Below, piece after piece: positions 28,078 to 37,194 of a DNA stretch of 64,000 nucleotides (within the stretch, counting starts at the first letter, position 1; each line of letters opens with the position of its first letter). The stretch spans positions 992,001 to 1,056,000 of the forward strand of contig NZ_JACORU010000001.1 in the NCBI RefSeq assembly GCF_014297445.1, in the 5' to 3' direction. A model generated the notes under the pieces. The model did not search any database. It had not been told where the DNA came from and saw only the letters and a list, made by a program, of their open reading frames with translations. Origin of the DNA: Ramlibacter albus. Lineage in GTDB: Bacteria; Pseudomonadota; Gammaproteobacteria; Burkholderiales; Burkholderiaceae_C. The position numbers and the translations under genes were made by a program.

Positions 28078-30438
28078 TCAGTCGTAGTTGGAGAAGCGGC
28101 TGGGAACGGTGATCTGCTCGCGCAGGAACTGGTAGCGGGGGATATTCTGCTTGAGCGTCTGCAGGGCGTTCGAGCCGATCTTGGTGAGCCCCACGAACTC
28201 CAGCTGGAACAGGATGCGCTTGTTCGAGCTGGAGGTGCTGCTTTGCAGGCGCTCCACCACCACGCGGCCCAGCCAGCAGCCGCCATCGTATTCCAGGCCG
28301 AGCACGGCGTCGACGATGCGACGGTCCTTCAGGCTGTAGTTCAGGCGGCCGACGCTGTACCAGCGGCCTTCGCCCAAGCCGAGGCCCGCGCCGAGCTTTT
28401 CGTCCGCCTGGCCCCACAGGTCGTTGAGCGGCCATTGCCAGCCCACGTCCACCTGCTCGGACAGGCCGCGCTGCAGGCGGTACGCCGCGCTCACGACGCG
28501 GTAGTTGCCCGGGTTGTAGCGCACGCCCAGCGTCGTGCGCTCCGAATGGTTGTTCTTCGGGTTGTACTGCACCGTGCCGTCGGCGACCCACTTCGGGAAC
28601 AGGGCCACGGACGCGCCGAACAGGATGTCCGACAGGCGCTCCGAAACCGGCGTCTCGCCGGGCAGCACGACGCGCTGGTCCTTGAAGCGCAGGCGCTGCG
28701 CGACGCCGAAGCGCGCGGCCTCCGCGCCGGTCTCGGGGTCGAGCAACCGGCTCGTGGCGCCGAGTGTCAGCAGGTTGTTGTCGGAGATGCGGTCATGCCC
28801 GCCGAACGCGTTCTCGGTGTAGATGGTCGCGAAGTTGAAGTCCACGCGCGCCGAGTCGTAATTGGGCAGGTAGCTCTGGTCGCGGTACGGCGTGTAGACG
28901 TAGAACGCGCGCGGCTCGAGCGTCTGTCGGAACGAGCGGCCGAAGTACTTCGCGTCGCGCTCGAAGACCAGGCCGCTGTCGAGGCTGAGGGTGGGCAGCG
29001 TGCGGTCGGCGGTGCGCCGGCCGCTCGCGAGCGGCGAATCGAACTCGTAGTGCGTGCTGTGCAACTGCAGCTTGGGCACGAAGAAGCCCCACGACGATTG
29101 CCAGGGGCGCGAGAGCTGCATCAGCGCGAAGCTGCGCTTGCCGTTGGGCTGCGCCGTCAGCGTGGGGTCGGACTCGAAGTGCGTGTAGTCCGCCTCCGTG
29201 TAGAACTCCAGCCCGCGCGGCAGGTCCTGCCGCAGGTAGCGCGCCACCAGCTGCGGCGCGCGGTCGTACGGCGGCACGATCGGCGCTGTAGGGTCCTGGA
29301 GCGTCTGCCACTTCAAGACGCGAGTCGTGAACGACAGCGGCCCGCGCGACCACGACATGATGCCGTCGCCCGCGAGCAGCCGCTGCGTGAGCGAGGCGCT
29401 CGTGCGCGAGAAGTCGCGCCAGTAGTTGTCGTCGCTGACGCGGTTGACGTTGATCGCCACGCCCGCGGGGCCGAGCGTGCCGAGCGGCACGAGGCCGTCG
29501 TGCTTGAGTGCCAGGCCCCAGCGGTCGTGCCCGCGCAGGCGGTCGTCGGGCAGGTAGTTGGCGCGCACGGAGCCGACGTAGTCCCGCTCGAGGTAACGGA
29601 ACTCGCCCGCGAGGTCCACGCCGCGCTTGGTCATCAGCGTGGGGTAGAGCGTGGCGTCGCGGTTGGGCGCGATGTTCCAGTAGTAGGGCAGCGTCACTTC
29701 GACGCCGCTCACGTTGTCGATGCCGATGGTGGGCGGCAGCAGGCCGGACTTGCGCTTCTCGCTCAGCGGGAAGCTCATCGACGGCACCGGCAGGATGGGC
29801 AGGCCCTTGAAGCTGAGCACGGCGCCGGTGGCCTGGCCCACTTCCTCTTCCTGGTCGATGCGGATGCTGGTGGCGCGCAGGATCCAGTCGGGCATCCAGC
29901 TCGGCCCCGGTTCGCGCTTGCAGGTGGTGTAGCTCGCGTTGCGGATGATCGCGCGCTTGTCGTCGATGAAGTCCACGCGGTCGGCTTCGCCATACGCGTC
30001 GTTGCGCAGGAAGCGGTAGCGCGGCTCGTTGAAGAAGCCCTCGAACGCGTCGACCTTCAGCTCGAGCAGCGGGCCTTCGAAGATGTTGCCCGCCTTGTTG
30101 ATGTGCACGTTGCCGCGCGCCTTGGCCAGGTCGTCGGGCTGGTAGTACTCCAGCCGGTCGGCCCGGATCACCGTGTCGCCACGCCTGAGCTCGGCGCCGC
30201 CTTCGATCACGGTTTCGAGGTCCGGCCGGCCCTGGATGCTCTGGCCTTCGACAAAAGTGGGCAGCTGCCGGCGCACGGCGGGCGGGATGTCCTCGCGCAG
30301 CATGGGCGAGGGCTTGAGCGTGGGCGCGGGCTCGGCCTGCGCCCAGGCATTGCCCTGCTGCAGCAGCGCTGCGGCAACGACGGCGACAGGGGTCAGGGCA
30401 AAGCGGGCGCGGGCGGCCCTCGGGCGGTAGCGGTGCAT
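28078..30438 (-). CDS. lptD: LPS-assembly outer-membrane protein LptD
   Basis: LptD of 786 residues: signal peptide (ALTPVAVVAAALLQQGNAWAQA), OstA-like periplasmic domain (about 60-200, GAELRRGDTVIRADRLEYY), and a C-terminal beta-barrel ending in tyrosine/phenylalanine-rich strands (RFSNYD). With LptE it inserts LPS into the outer leaflet. Only two cysteines are present, in YTTCKREPG and DGGCWLGR, matching one long-range disulfide of the E. coli protein. ATG 30438 is preferred; ATG 30462 would add eight residues and overlap the divergent amgK start. First gene of the lptD-surA-ksgA unit. Confidence 0.95.
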   Translation of the reverse strand: MHRYRPRAARARFALTPVAVVAAALLQQGNAWAQAEPAPTLKPSPMLREDIPPAVRRQLPTFVEGQSIQGRPDLETVIEGGAELRRGDTVIRADRLEYYQPDDLAKARGNVHINKAGNIFEGPLLELKVDAFEGFFNEPRYRFLRNDAYGEADRVDFIDDKRAIIRNASYTTCKREPGPSWMPDWILRATSIRIDQEEEVGQATGAVLSFKGLPILPVPSMSFPLSEKRKSGLLPPTIGIDNVSGVEVTLPYYWNIAPNRDATLYPTLMTKRGVDLAGEFRYLERDYVGSVRANYLPDDRLRGHDRWGLALKHDGLVPLGTLGPAGVAINVNRVSDDNYWRDFSRTSASLTQRLLAGDGIMSWSRGPLSFTTRVLKWQTLQDPTAPIVPPYDRAPQLVARYLRQDLPRGLEFYTEADYTHFESDPTLTAQPNGKRSFALMQLSRPWQSSWGFFVPKLQLHSTHYEFDSPLASGRRTADRTLPTLSLDSGLVFERDAKYFGRSFRQTLEPRAFYVYTPYRDQSYLPNYDSARVDFNFATIYTENAFGGHDRISDNNLLTLGATSRLLDPETGAEAARFGVAQRLRFKDQRVVLPGETPVSERLSDILFGASVALFPKWVADGTVQYNPKNNHSERTTLGVRYNPGNYRVVSAAYRLQRGLSEQVDVGWQWPLNDLWGQADEKLGAGLGLGEGRWYSVGRLNYSLKDRRIVDAVLGLEYDGGCWLGRVVVERLQSSTSSSNKRILFQLEFVGLTKIGSNALQTLKQNIPRYQFLREQITVPSRFSNYD

Positions 30439-30445
30439 CGATTTG

Positions 30446-30451
30446 TAGAAT
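30446..30451 (+). promoter_or_regulatory. Probable minus-10 element of amgK
   Basis: TAGAAT ends nine bases before the amgK ATG, and no Shine-Dalgarno sequence lies between. A very short or absent leader is likely. No clear minus-35 was found; the region also holds the lptD start on the other strand. Confidence 0.4.
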
Positions 30452-30460
30452 CGATTATCC

Positions 30461-31519
30461 ATGAGCGACCCCGCGCACAACCCCGCAGTCCCCTGGGCCG
30501 ACCCCGCGCGGCAACTCGCCTTCCAGCACTGGCTGGAAGCGGTCGCCCCGGCCCACGGCCTGGACACCTCGACCGTCCGCCTCGCCTCGGCCGACGCCAG
30601 CTTCCGCCGTTACCTCCGGGTCGATGGCTCGCAGGGCAGCCGCATCGTGATGGATGCCCCGCCCGAGAAGGAAGACTGCCGGCCCTTCGTGAAGGTCGCG
30701 CAGCTGATGAAGGACGCCAGCGTCCACGTGCCGCGCGTGCTGGCCTGGGAGGAGCCCCTCGGCTTCATGCTGCTGGACGACCTGGGCACGCGCACCATGA
30801 TCGAAGCGGTGGACCGCGAGCGGCCGCCGGCGAACCAGGACCTGTACCTGCGCGCGATCGACGAACTCATCGCGTGGCAGCTCGCGTCGAAGCCGGGCGT
30901 TCTGCCGCCGTACGACGAGGCACTGCTCGCCCGCGAGCTGGCGCTCTTCCCCGACTGGTACCTCGCCAAGCACAAGGGCATCGCCGTCGAAGGCAAATTG
31001 CGCGAGACGCTCGATTCGCAGTTCAAACTGATCATCGCGCACAACCTGCGCTCGCCCGCGGTGTTCGTCCACCGCGACTTCATGCCGCGCAACCTCATGA
31101 TGGGCGAGCGCCTCGGTGTGCTCGACTTCCAGGACGCGGTCTACGGCCCCATCACCTACGACATCGCCAGCCTCATGCGCGACGCGTTCCTCTCGTGGGA
31201 CGAGGAGTTCGTGCTCGACATCACCGTGCGCTACTGGAAGCAGGCGCAGAAGGCCGGCCTGCCGGTGGACGAGGACTTCGGCGAGTTCTACCGCGCGGTC
31301 GAGTGGATGGGCCTGCAGCGGCACCTGAAGGTGGCGGGCATCTTCACGCGCCTGACGCTGCGCGACGGCAAGCCGAAGTACCTGGCGGATACGCCGCGCT
31401 TCATCGCTTACATCCGCGCAACCACTTCGCGCTACCGCGAGCTCGCGCCGCTGGCCGCGCTCATCGACCAGGTCGAAGGCACCGAGGCCGCGAGCGGCTA
31501 CGCCTTCGGCCGCATCTAG
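30461..31519 (+). CDS. amgK: N-acetylmuramate/N-acetylglucosamine anomeric kinase AmgK
   Basis: Aminoglycoside-phosphotransferase-fold kinase of 352 residues matching AmgK, which phosphorylates MurNAc and GlcNAc at C1 in the peptidoglycan recycling route that bypasses de novo UDP-MurNAc synthesis. The catalytic loop is FVHRDFMPRNLMM and the metal site GVLDFQDAVYGP, typical of the family. Divergent from lptD, as in pseudomonads. The following partner, MurU, is encoded at 8535 instead of next door. The stop TAG overlaps the rsmE GTG by one base. Confidence 0.9.
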   Translation: MSDPAHNPAVPWADPARQLAFQHWLEAVAPAHGLDTSTVRLASADASFRRYLRVDGSQGSRIVMDAPPEKEDCRPFVKVAQLMKDASVHVPRVLAWEEPLGFMLLDDLGTRTMIEAVDRERPPANQDLYLRAIDELIAWQLASKPGVLPPYDEALLARELALFPDWYLAKHKGIAVEGKLRETLDSQFKLIIAHNLRSPAVFVHRDFMPRNLMMGERLGVLDFQDAVYGPITYDIASLMRDAFLSWDEEFVLDITVRYWKQAQKAGLPVDEDFGEFYRAVEWMGLQRHLKVAGIFTRLTLRDGKPKYLADTPRFIAYIRATTSRYRELAPLAALIDQVEGTEAASGYAFGRI

Positions 31520-32229
31520 TGCCGCGTATCTTTTGCGAGACGGCCCTGCAAAGCGGGGCGTCCCTCGGTTTGCCGCCCGCCGCCGCACGGCACGTGCAGG
31601 TTCTGCGCATGCAGCCCGGCGATGCGCTCACGCTCTTCGATGGACGCGGCGGCGAGTACACCGCGACAGTGGAGCGCATGGGCCGCAGCGACGTGCAGGT
31701 GCTCGTGGGCGACCACGACGCGGTGGAGCGTGAGGCCGCGCGCGAAGTGCACCTGGCCCTGGGCATGCCGGCGAATGAACGCATGGACTGGCTGGTGGAA
31801 AAAGCCACCGAGCTGGGTGCCGCGAGCATCCAGCCGCTGCTCATGCAACACAGCGTGCTGCGGCTGGCGGGCGAGCGCGCGCTGAAGAAGCAGGCGCACT
31901 GGCAATCGATCGCGATCGCGGCCTGCGAGCAATGCGGCCGCAATCGCGTGCCGCAGATCCATGCCGTGGCGACGCTCGATGCGTGGCTCTCGTCGCCGAA
32001 CGCCGCCGAATCCAAATTCGTGCTGTCCCCTGCAGCCGCTTCGACGCTCGACGCGCGCACCGGCGCGGGCAGCGTGTGCGTGCTCAGTGGCCCCGAAGGC
32101 GGCCTCGCGCCCGCGGAGGAAGAAGCCGCCGTCGCGAAAAGCTTTTTGCGCGCCGGGCTGGGCCCGCGTATCCTGCGCGCAGAGACCGCGCCCCTTGCGG
32201 CCCTCGCCCTCACCACCCTCGCACGATGA
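31519..32229 (+). CDS. rsmE: 16S rRNA (uracil1498-N3)-methyltransferase
   Basis: RsmE of 236 residues, a SPOUT methyltransferase. An N-terminal PUA-like part (PRIFCETAL..HVQVLRMQPGDALTLFDG) precedes the knot domain with ATELGAASIQPLL, CEQCGRNRVPQI, SGPEGGLAPAEE and the terminal LRAETAPLAAL. GTG 31519 is chosen since it overlaps the amgK stop (TAGTG) and begins the conserved PRIF motif. It ends overlapping the transporter start as ATGA. The three genes amgK-rsmE-MFS are coupled. Confidence 0.93.
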   Translation: MPRIFCETALQSGASLGLPPAAARHVQVLRMQPGDALTLFDGRGGEYTATVERMGRSDVQVLVGDHDAVEREAAREVHLALGMPANERMDWLVEKATELGAASIQPLLMQHSVLRLAGERALKKQAHWQSIAIAACEQCGRNRVPQIHAVATLDAWLSSPNAAESKFVLSPAAASTLDARTGAGSVCVLSGPEGGLAPAEEEAAVAKSFLRAGLGPRILRAETAPLAALALTTLAR

Positions 32230-33398
32230 ACCGCAACCTCTGGCTCCTGGCCGTGCTGCAAGGCCTGTTCCTCGCCAACAACGTCGTGTTCATCGCGATC
32301 AACGGGCTCGTGGGCCTGGCGCTCGCACCCTTCGGCTGGATGGCGACGCTGCCGGTCATGGGCTACGTGGTCGGCGGTGCGATCTCCACCGGCATGGTCG
32401 CGCGCACGCAATCGGTCTACGGCCGCAAGCGCAGCTTCCAGTGGGGGCTGGCCGTGGCGTTCGCGTCCGCGCTGTTCTGCGCCTATGCAGCCGTCAGCCG
32501 CAACTTCTGGCTGCTTTGCCTGACCACGGTGGTGGCCGGCTATTACGCAGCGAACGCCAACCTCTATCGCTTCGCCGCCGCCGAACTCGCGAAAGCCGAC
32601 GCGCGCGAGAAGGCCGTGTCGCTGGTGATGGCCGGCGGCCTGATCGGCGCGGTGATCGGCCCCAACATCGCGGCGCGCACGCGCGACATGTTCGCGGTGC
32701 CGTTCGCGGGGGCCTACCTGTCGCTGAGCGTCGTGGCCGCCATCGCCTTCGCCATCCTCGCCTTCATCGAATTCCCGCCGGTGCCGAAGAAGGCCGCCGA
32801 TGCGCCCACCGGCCGGCCGCTCGCGGAGATCGTGCGCCAGCCGGTGTTCATCGTTGCCGCGGCCTCGGGCGCGCTCGGCTTCGGCGTGATGAACCTGCTG
32901 ATGGCGTCGACGCCCATCGCCATGCAGCAGTGCGGGCTGCCGTTCTCGGACGCGGCGCTCGTGCTGCAGTGGCACGTGATCGGCATGTTCGCGCCCGGCT
33001 TCTTCACCGGGCACCTGATCAAGCGCTACGGCGCCTTGCCGATCATGGGTACGGGCGTGCTGCTGAACCTGTGCTGCATCGCGTTCGCGCTGACCGGGGT
33101 GGAGCTCGAGAAATTCGTGATCGCCCTGTTCGTGCTCGGCATGGGCTGGAACTTCCTCTTCACCGGCGCGACCACGCTGTCGCTGGAGACCTACCGCCCC
33201 GAGGAAAAGGACCGCGCGCAGGCCGCGCTCAACTTCTTCGTGATGGCGACGCTCGCCGTCACCTCGTTCGCGTCGGGCCTGGTGATGACTACGCAAGGCT
33301 GGAGCTGGCTGAACCTCGCATCGCTGATCCCGGTGGCCATCACCGGCGTGGCCATCGGCTGGCTGCAGCTCAGAAACGTGCGTCCAGCCACTGCCTGA
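32226..33398 (+). CDS. Major facilitator superfamily transporter
   Basis: MFS permease of 390 residues with about twelve predicted membrane helices and no N-terminal signal. The family-typical loop between helices 2 and 3 is represented by TQSVYGRKRSFQWG. Substrate unknown. Starts within the rsmE stop (ATGA). Its 3' end overlaps the convergent hydrolase gene by 29 bp (33370-33398). Confidence 0.85.
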   Translation: MNRNLWLLAVLQGLFLANNVVFIAINGLVGLALAPFGWMATLPVMGYVVGGAISTGMVARTQSVYGRKRSFQWGLAVAFASALFCAYAAVSRNFWLLCLTTVVAGYYAANANLYRFAAAELAKADAREKAVSLVMAGGLIGAVIGPNIAARTRDMFAVPFAGAYLSLSVVAAIAFAILAFIEFPPVPKKAADAPTGRPLAEIVRQPVFIVAAASGALGFGVMNLLMASTPIAMQQCGLPFSDAALVLQWHVIGMFAPGFFTGHLIKRYGALPIMGTGVLLNLCCIAFALTGVELEKFVIALFVLGMGWNFLFTGATTLSLETYRPEEKDRAQAALNFFVMATLAVTSFASGLVMTTQGWSWLNLASLIPVAITGVAIGWLQLRNVRPATA

Positions 33399-34218
33399 GC
33401 TGCTCGAACACGCGCGCGTCCGGCTCGTTCAGGACCTCGTGGTAGAGGTCGTCGAAGCAGCGCACCGTCACCACCTCCTTCGGCGCCTTCGCGGCGAAGT
33501 CGCGGCTGCCCTGCGGGTTCACGAGGTGGTCTTCGCCGGCATACATCAGCAGCGTAGGCACGGTCCAGCGCTGCGCCTGCGAGACGACCCACGGGCCCGC
33601 ATCGGCGATGAAGCGCGCAAGGCGCCCCGAGATGCGGTCGTGCACGCGTGCGTCGTTGCGGTACGCGCTGACCACGTTGGCATCGTGCGAGAGCAGGTCC
33701 ACGTCGAGCCCGTTTCCGACGGTGAAGTTCGGCGCGACGCGCGGCATGATCGCCAGCAGCATGCGCTGGAACGAGTTGAGCCCCGGGTCCAGCGCGGGCG
33801 ACGTGAGCACCAGTGCGTCGACCTCGCGCCGGGCCTGCGCGACGAAGCAGCTCGCCACGAGCCCGCCCATGCTGTGGCCCAGCAGAATGAGCGGCGTTTC
33901 GGGTTCCATGCGCGCGCGCGTGCTGTCCACGATGTCCGCCAGGTCGTCGAGGAGCCGCGAGGACGCCGGTAACGCGCCGCGCACACCGCCCGACTCGCCG
34001 TGGCCGTACTGGTCGTAGCCGCGGACCGCGAAGCCCCAGCCGTTGAGCCGGCGCGCTACGTGGTCGTACCTGCCGGCGTGTTCCCCGAGGCCATGGACGA
34101 GCACGATCACCCCGCGCAGGGCCAGCCCTTCGGGCAGGGGCCAGTCCTGCACCGCGAGGTTGTCGCCATCGCTGGCGGTGAAAGTTGACAGCGTGGAATC
34201 GCTGGGTACGGCGCTCAT
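33370..34218 (-). CDS. Alpha/beta hydrolase, monoacylglycerol lipase-like
   Basis: Serine hydrolase of 282 residues. Motifs: oxyanion loop VHGLGEHAGRYDHVA, nucleophile elbow LLGHSMGGLVAS, Asp in LLMYAGEDHLVNP, and His in FDDLYHEVLNEP. This is the Hydrolase_4/lysophospholipase pattern; the natural ester is not known. ATG 34218 starts with the expected short N-terminus. Monocistronic; the 85 nt to the M20 gene hold no clear signal. Confidence 0.88.
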   Translation of the reverse strand: MSAVPSDSTLSTFTASDGDNLAVQDWPLPEGLALRGVIVLVHGLGEHAGRYDHVARRLNGWGFAVRGYDQYGHGESGGVRGALPASSRLLDDLADIVDSTRARMEPETPLILLGHSMGGLVASCFVAQARREVDALVLTSPALDPGLNSFQRMLLAIMPRVAPNFTVGNGLDVDLLSHDANVVSAYRNDARVHDRISGRLARFIADAGPWVVSQAQRWTVPTLLMYAGEDHLVNPQGSRDFAAKAPKEVVTVRCFDDLYHEVLNEPDARVFEQLRQWLDARF

Positions 34219-34303
34219 GCAGCCGCGATGATGGCGCGCGCCGTGATCTTTTCGCAATCAGGGAACCCCGTCCCGGTGACGGAGTTCACAGAATCTCCCC
34301 CAT

Positions 34304-35752
34304 TCAGGGGAGTTGTGCGATGACCTCCGCCACGGACGCCGTCAGCTTCTTGGCGTACGGCACGTGCAGGAACTCGTTGGGGCCATGGGCGTTGCTCTTG
34401 GGGCCGAGCACGCCGCAGACCATCATCTGCGACTTGGGGAAGCCCTTGCTGAGCATGTTCATCAGCGGGATCGTCCCGCCCTGGCCGATGTAGCCGACCG
34501 GCGCACCGAAATGGGCCTGCGAGGCGGTGTTCAGCGCCTTCTCGAACCACGGTGCGGTGTCCGGCGCGTTCCAGCCGGACGACGCGCTGCCGGACTCGAA
34601 AGTCACCTTGGCCTGGTACGGCGCGTTGTCTTCCAGCAGGGCCTTGAGCTCCTGCACGGCGGCAGCCGCATCGATGAGCGGCGGCAGGCGCAGCGACAGC
34701 TTGAACGCGGTGTAGGGGCGCAGCACGTTGCCGGCGTCCTGAAGGGCCGGGAAGCCCTCCGCGCCGGTCACCGACAGCGTGGGCGTCCACGTGCGGTTGA
34801 TGAGCGCCTGCGTCGGGTCGGTCGTGGTCGGCAGCGCGAAGACGGTGGAGCCTTCGCAGTCGTAGTGCGCCCAGGGGAAGCGCTTGTAGACCTCATCGCC
34901 CAGGATCGCGGCCGTGGCCTTGGCCTGCGCCAGCCGCTCGGCCGGCACTTCGCAGTGGAAGCTGGCCGGCAGCAGGCGGCCGCTCTTGCTGTCCTCCAGC
35001 CGGTCCAGCACCTGCCGCATGATGCGGAAGCTGGAAGGCACGAGGCCGGACGCATCGCCCGAGTGCACGCCCTCGGTGAGGATCTGCACCTTCAGCACAC
35101 CGGCGGCCATGCCGCGCAGCGACGTGGTGAGCCAGAGCTGGTCGTAGTTGCCGGCGCCCGAGTCGAGGCAGATGACCAGCGCCACGTCGCCCAGGCGCGG
35201 TCGCAGGGCGTCGACGTAGGGCAGCAGGTCGTAGGACCCGGATTCCTCGCACGTCTCGATCAGGCCCACGATGCGCGCATGCGGCTTGTTCTGGGCCTTC
35301 AGCGCCTGGATGGCAGCGATCGACGCATACACCGCATAGCCGTCGTCCGCGCCACCGCGGCCGTAGAGCTTGCCGTCCTCGTACTTGGGCGTCCACGGGC
35401 CGAGGTCGTTGCGCCAGCCGGTGAACTCGGGCTGCTTGTCGAGGTGGCCGTACATCAGCACGGTCTGCTTGCTGTCGGGCCGCGTGGCCGCCACTTCGAA
35501 GAACAGCACCGGCGTGCGGCCGGGCAGGCGCACCACCTCGAGCTTCAGCCCCTCGACCTTCTGCGACTCCACCCACGCAGCGGCGTTGCGCAGCACCGCC
35601 TCGATGTATCCGTGGCTCTGCCAGTCCTTGTCGAAGCCGGGCGACTTGGCGGGGATGGCGATGTAGTCGGTGAGGCGGCGGACGATGTCGCTGTCCCACT
35701 TCTGGGTGACGTTGTCGAGGGCGGCTGCGCTGTCGAGCACGGGGGTATTCAT
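34304..35752 (-). CDS. M20 family metallopeptidase (dipeptidase-like)
   Basis: Zinc peptidase of 482 residues. Metal-ligand motifs: VLMYGHLDKQPE (His and Asp), GRGGADDGYA (bridging Asp), ETCEESGS (catalytic and ligand Glu), LDSG, and a late His in SNAHGPNEFL. The dimerisation insert begins near LRGMAAGVLKVQI. Relatives cleave dipeptides or N-acyl amino acids; the substrate is unassigned. Start ATG 35752 has GGAG upstream. Divergent from the DUF72 gene. Confidence 0.92.
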   Translation of the reverse strand: MNTPVLDSAAALDNVTQKWDSDIVRRLTDYIAIPAKSPGFDKDWQSHGYIEAVLRNAAAWVESQKVEGLKLEVVRLPGRTPVLFFEVAATRPDSKQTVLMYGHLDKQPEFTGWRNDLGPWTPKYEDGKLYGRGGADDGYAVYASIAAIQALKAQNKPHARIVGLIETCEESGSYDLLPYVDALRPRLGDVALVICLDSGAGNYDQLWLTTSLRGMAAGVLKVQILTEGVHSGDASGLVPSSFRIMRQVLDRLEDSKSGRLLPASFHCEVPAERLAQAKATAAILGDEVYKRFPWAHYDCEGSTVFALPTTTDPTQALINRTWTPTLSVTGAEGFPALQDAGNVLRPYTAFKLSLRLPPLIDAAAAVQELKALLEDNAPYQAKVTFESGSASSGWNAPDTAPWFEKALNTASQAHFGAPVGYIGQGGTIPLMNMLSKGFPKSQMMVCGVLGPKSNAHGPNEFLHVPYAKKLTASVAEVIAQLP

Positions 35753-35821
35753 GTCAGGAGTCTCCGGGGTGGGCTTCGTGGGCCGAGCCCATGACTGTAC
35801 GCTCGCGGATAGGATGGGCAT

Positions 35822-36613
35822 ATGTCGAACGAAAGAATCCATGTCGAGCACCCCGAAACCCGACGTATTCACGTCGGGGTGGGAGGCTGGACCTTCGAGC
35901 CCTGGCGCAACAATTTCTACCCGCACGGCCTGCCGCACAAGCAGGAGCTGAATTACGCGAGCCGGCAGCTCACGGCCATCGAGATCAACGGCAGCTTCTA
36001 CAGCACGTTCAAGCCGGAGCAGTACGCCAGGTGGCGCGACGAGACGCCGGAGGGCTTCAAGTTCTCGGTCAAGGCGAACCGGTTCACGACGCACCGGCGC
36101 GACCTGTCGACGTCGCGCGAATCGATCGAGCGGTTCACCGGCAGCGGCATCGCCGAACTGGGCGACAAGCTCGGGCCGATCCTGTGGCAGCTGATGCCGA
36201 GCACGCAGTTCGTTCGCGAGAACATCGAGGCGTTCTTTCGCCTGCTGCCGAAGGAGGTGAAAGGCAAACGCCTGCAGCACGTGCTGGAGCCTCGGCACGA
36301 GAGCTTCGTGTCGGCCGAGTACCTCGAGCTCGCGCACAAATACGGCGTCGCGACCGTGCACACGGATTCGGGCAAGTACCCGTCGATCGCGGACCCCGGC
36401 ACGCCGCTGGCTTATTTGCGGTTGATGCGCAGTGAAGCGGCGGTGCCCACGGGCTATGCGCCCTCGCTCATTGCGCAGTGGGCACAAGGGTCCAAGGCAT
36501 GGGTGGCAAAGGGCGCCGACCGCGAGGTCTATGCGTTCTTCATCAGCAGCGCGAAGGAGCGCAACCCCGCAGCCGCGATGGAGATGCTGCGACAACTGTC
36601 ATTGCAGGCTTGA
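35822..36613 (+). CDS. DUF72 domain protein (YecE-like)
   Basis: DUF72 TIM-barrel-like protein of 263 residues. Family features: VGVGGWTFEPWRNNFYP, AIEINGSFYS, PEGFKFSVKANRFTTH, and VHTDSGKYPS. Biochemical role unknown. TAGGAT ends six bases before the ATG; this could be a minus-10 of a leaderless mRNA or the AGGA could act as ribosome binding site. Confidence 0.88.
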   Translation: MSNERIHVEHPETRRIHVGVGGWTFEPWRNNFYPHGLPHKQELNYASRQLTAIEINGSFYSTFKPEQYARWRDETPEGFKFSVKANRFTTHRRDLSTSRESIERFTGSGIAELGDKLGPILWQLMPSTQFVRENIEAFFRLLPKEVKGKRLQHVLEPRHESFVSAEYLELAHKYGVATVHTDSGKYPSIADPGTPLAYLRLMRSEAAVPTGYAPSLIAQWAQGSKAWVAKGADREVYAFFISSAKERNPAAAMEMLRQLSLQA

Positions 36614-36617
36614 CCCG

Positions 36618-37190
36618 TCACTCCACCTGGATACCGCGGTCCGACAGGCGCTGCCGCAGCGCGCTCGCCGCATCTTCGGGCAACGAAAAGCCGACCCGCA
36701 CATCGCTGCCATGTGCAACCTCGAGAAGCGTCGCGCCCACCAGCTCCAGCTCCCTGCGCAACCAGCCCTCCGTCGCGTAGCTGACCGAGCAAGCCATCGT
36801 CACCAGGCGCTGCACCGGCACCTTCTCGGCTTGCAGCAGCGCCTGCGCAACCGCATCCGTGTACGCGCGCACGAGCCCACCCGCGCCCAGCTTCACGCCG
36901 CCGAAGTAACGCACGACGGTCGCCAGCACGCCTTCGAGGTCCTGGTGCCGTAACACCTCCAGCATAGGCCGGCCAGCGGTGCCACCGGGCTCGCCGTCAT
37001 CGTTGGCTGCCGACTGCCCACCCGCCAGCAGCGCCCAGCACACATGCGCTGCGCCCGGGTGTTCCGCGCGCAACCGGGCCACGACCTCGTTCGCTTCGGC
37101 GCGCCCCTGCACCGGCTGCACGCAACCGATGAAGCGGCTCTTGCGGATCAAGAGCTCGCTGTGGACGGCGCTGCGCAATGTGCGGGCCAT
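36618..37190 (-). CDS. yigZ: YigZ/IMPACT family protein
   Basis: Protein of 190 residues with the IMPACT N-terminal domain: RKSRFIGCVQPV, AAHVCWALLAG, NDDGEPGGTAGRPMLEVL and VVRYFGGVKLGAGGLVRAY are diagnostic. A ferredoxin-like YigZ C-terminal part follows (about 130-190). Function in bacteria is uncertain. Four bases separate its stop from the end of the convergent DUF72 gene. The hyi-like gene starts its own unit upstream. Confidence 0.92.
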   Translation of the reverse strand: MARTLRSAVHSELLIRKSRFIGCVQPVQGRAEANEVVARLRAEHPGAAHVCWALLAGGQSAANDDGEPGGTAGRPMLEVLRHQDLEGVLATVVRYFGGVKLGAGGLVRAYTDAVAQALLQAEKVPVQRLVTMACSVSYATEGWLRRELELVGATLLEVAHGSDVRVGFSLPEDAASALRQRLSDRGIQVE

Positions 37191-37194
37191 CCGG

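Noticed and set aside
26707-31518. Very long open plus-strand frame opposite ksgA, surA and lptD
   Set aside because: It is the antisense reflection of high-GC codon use in those genes; only the last 236 codons (rsmE) show a protein family.
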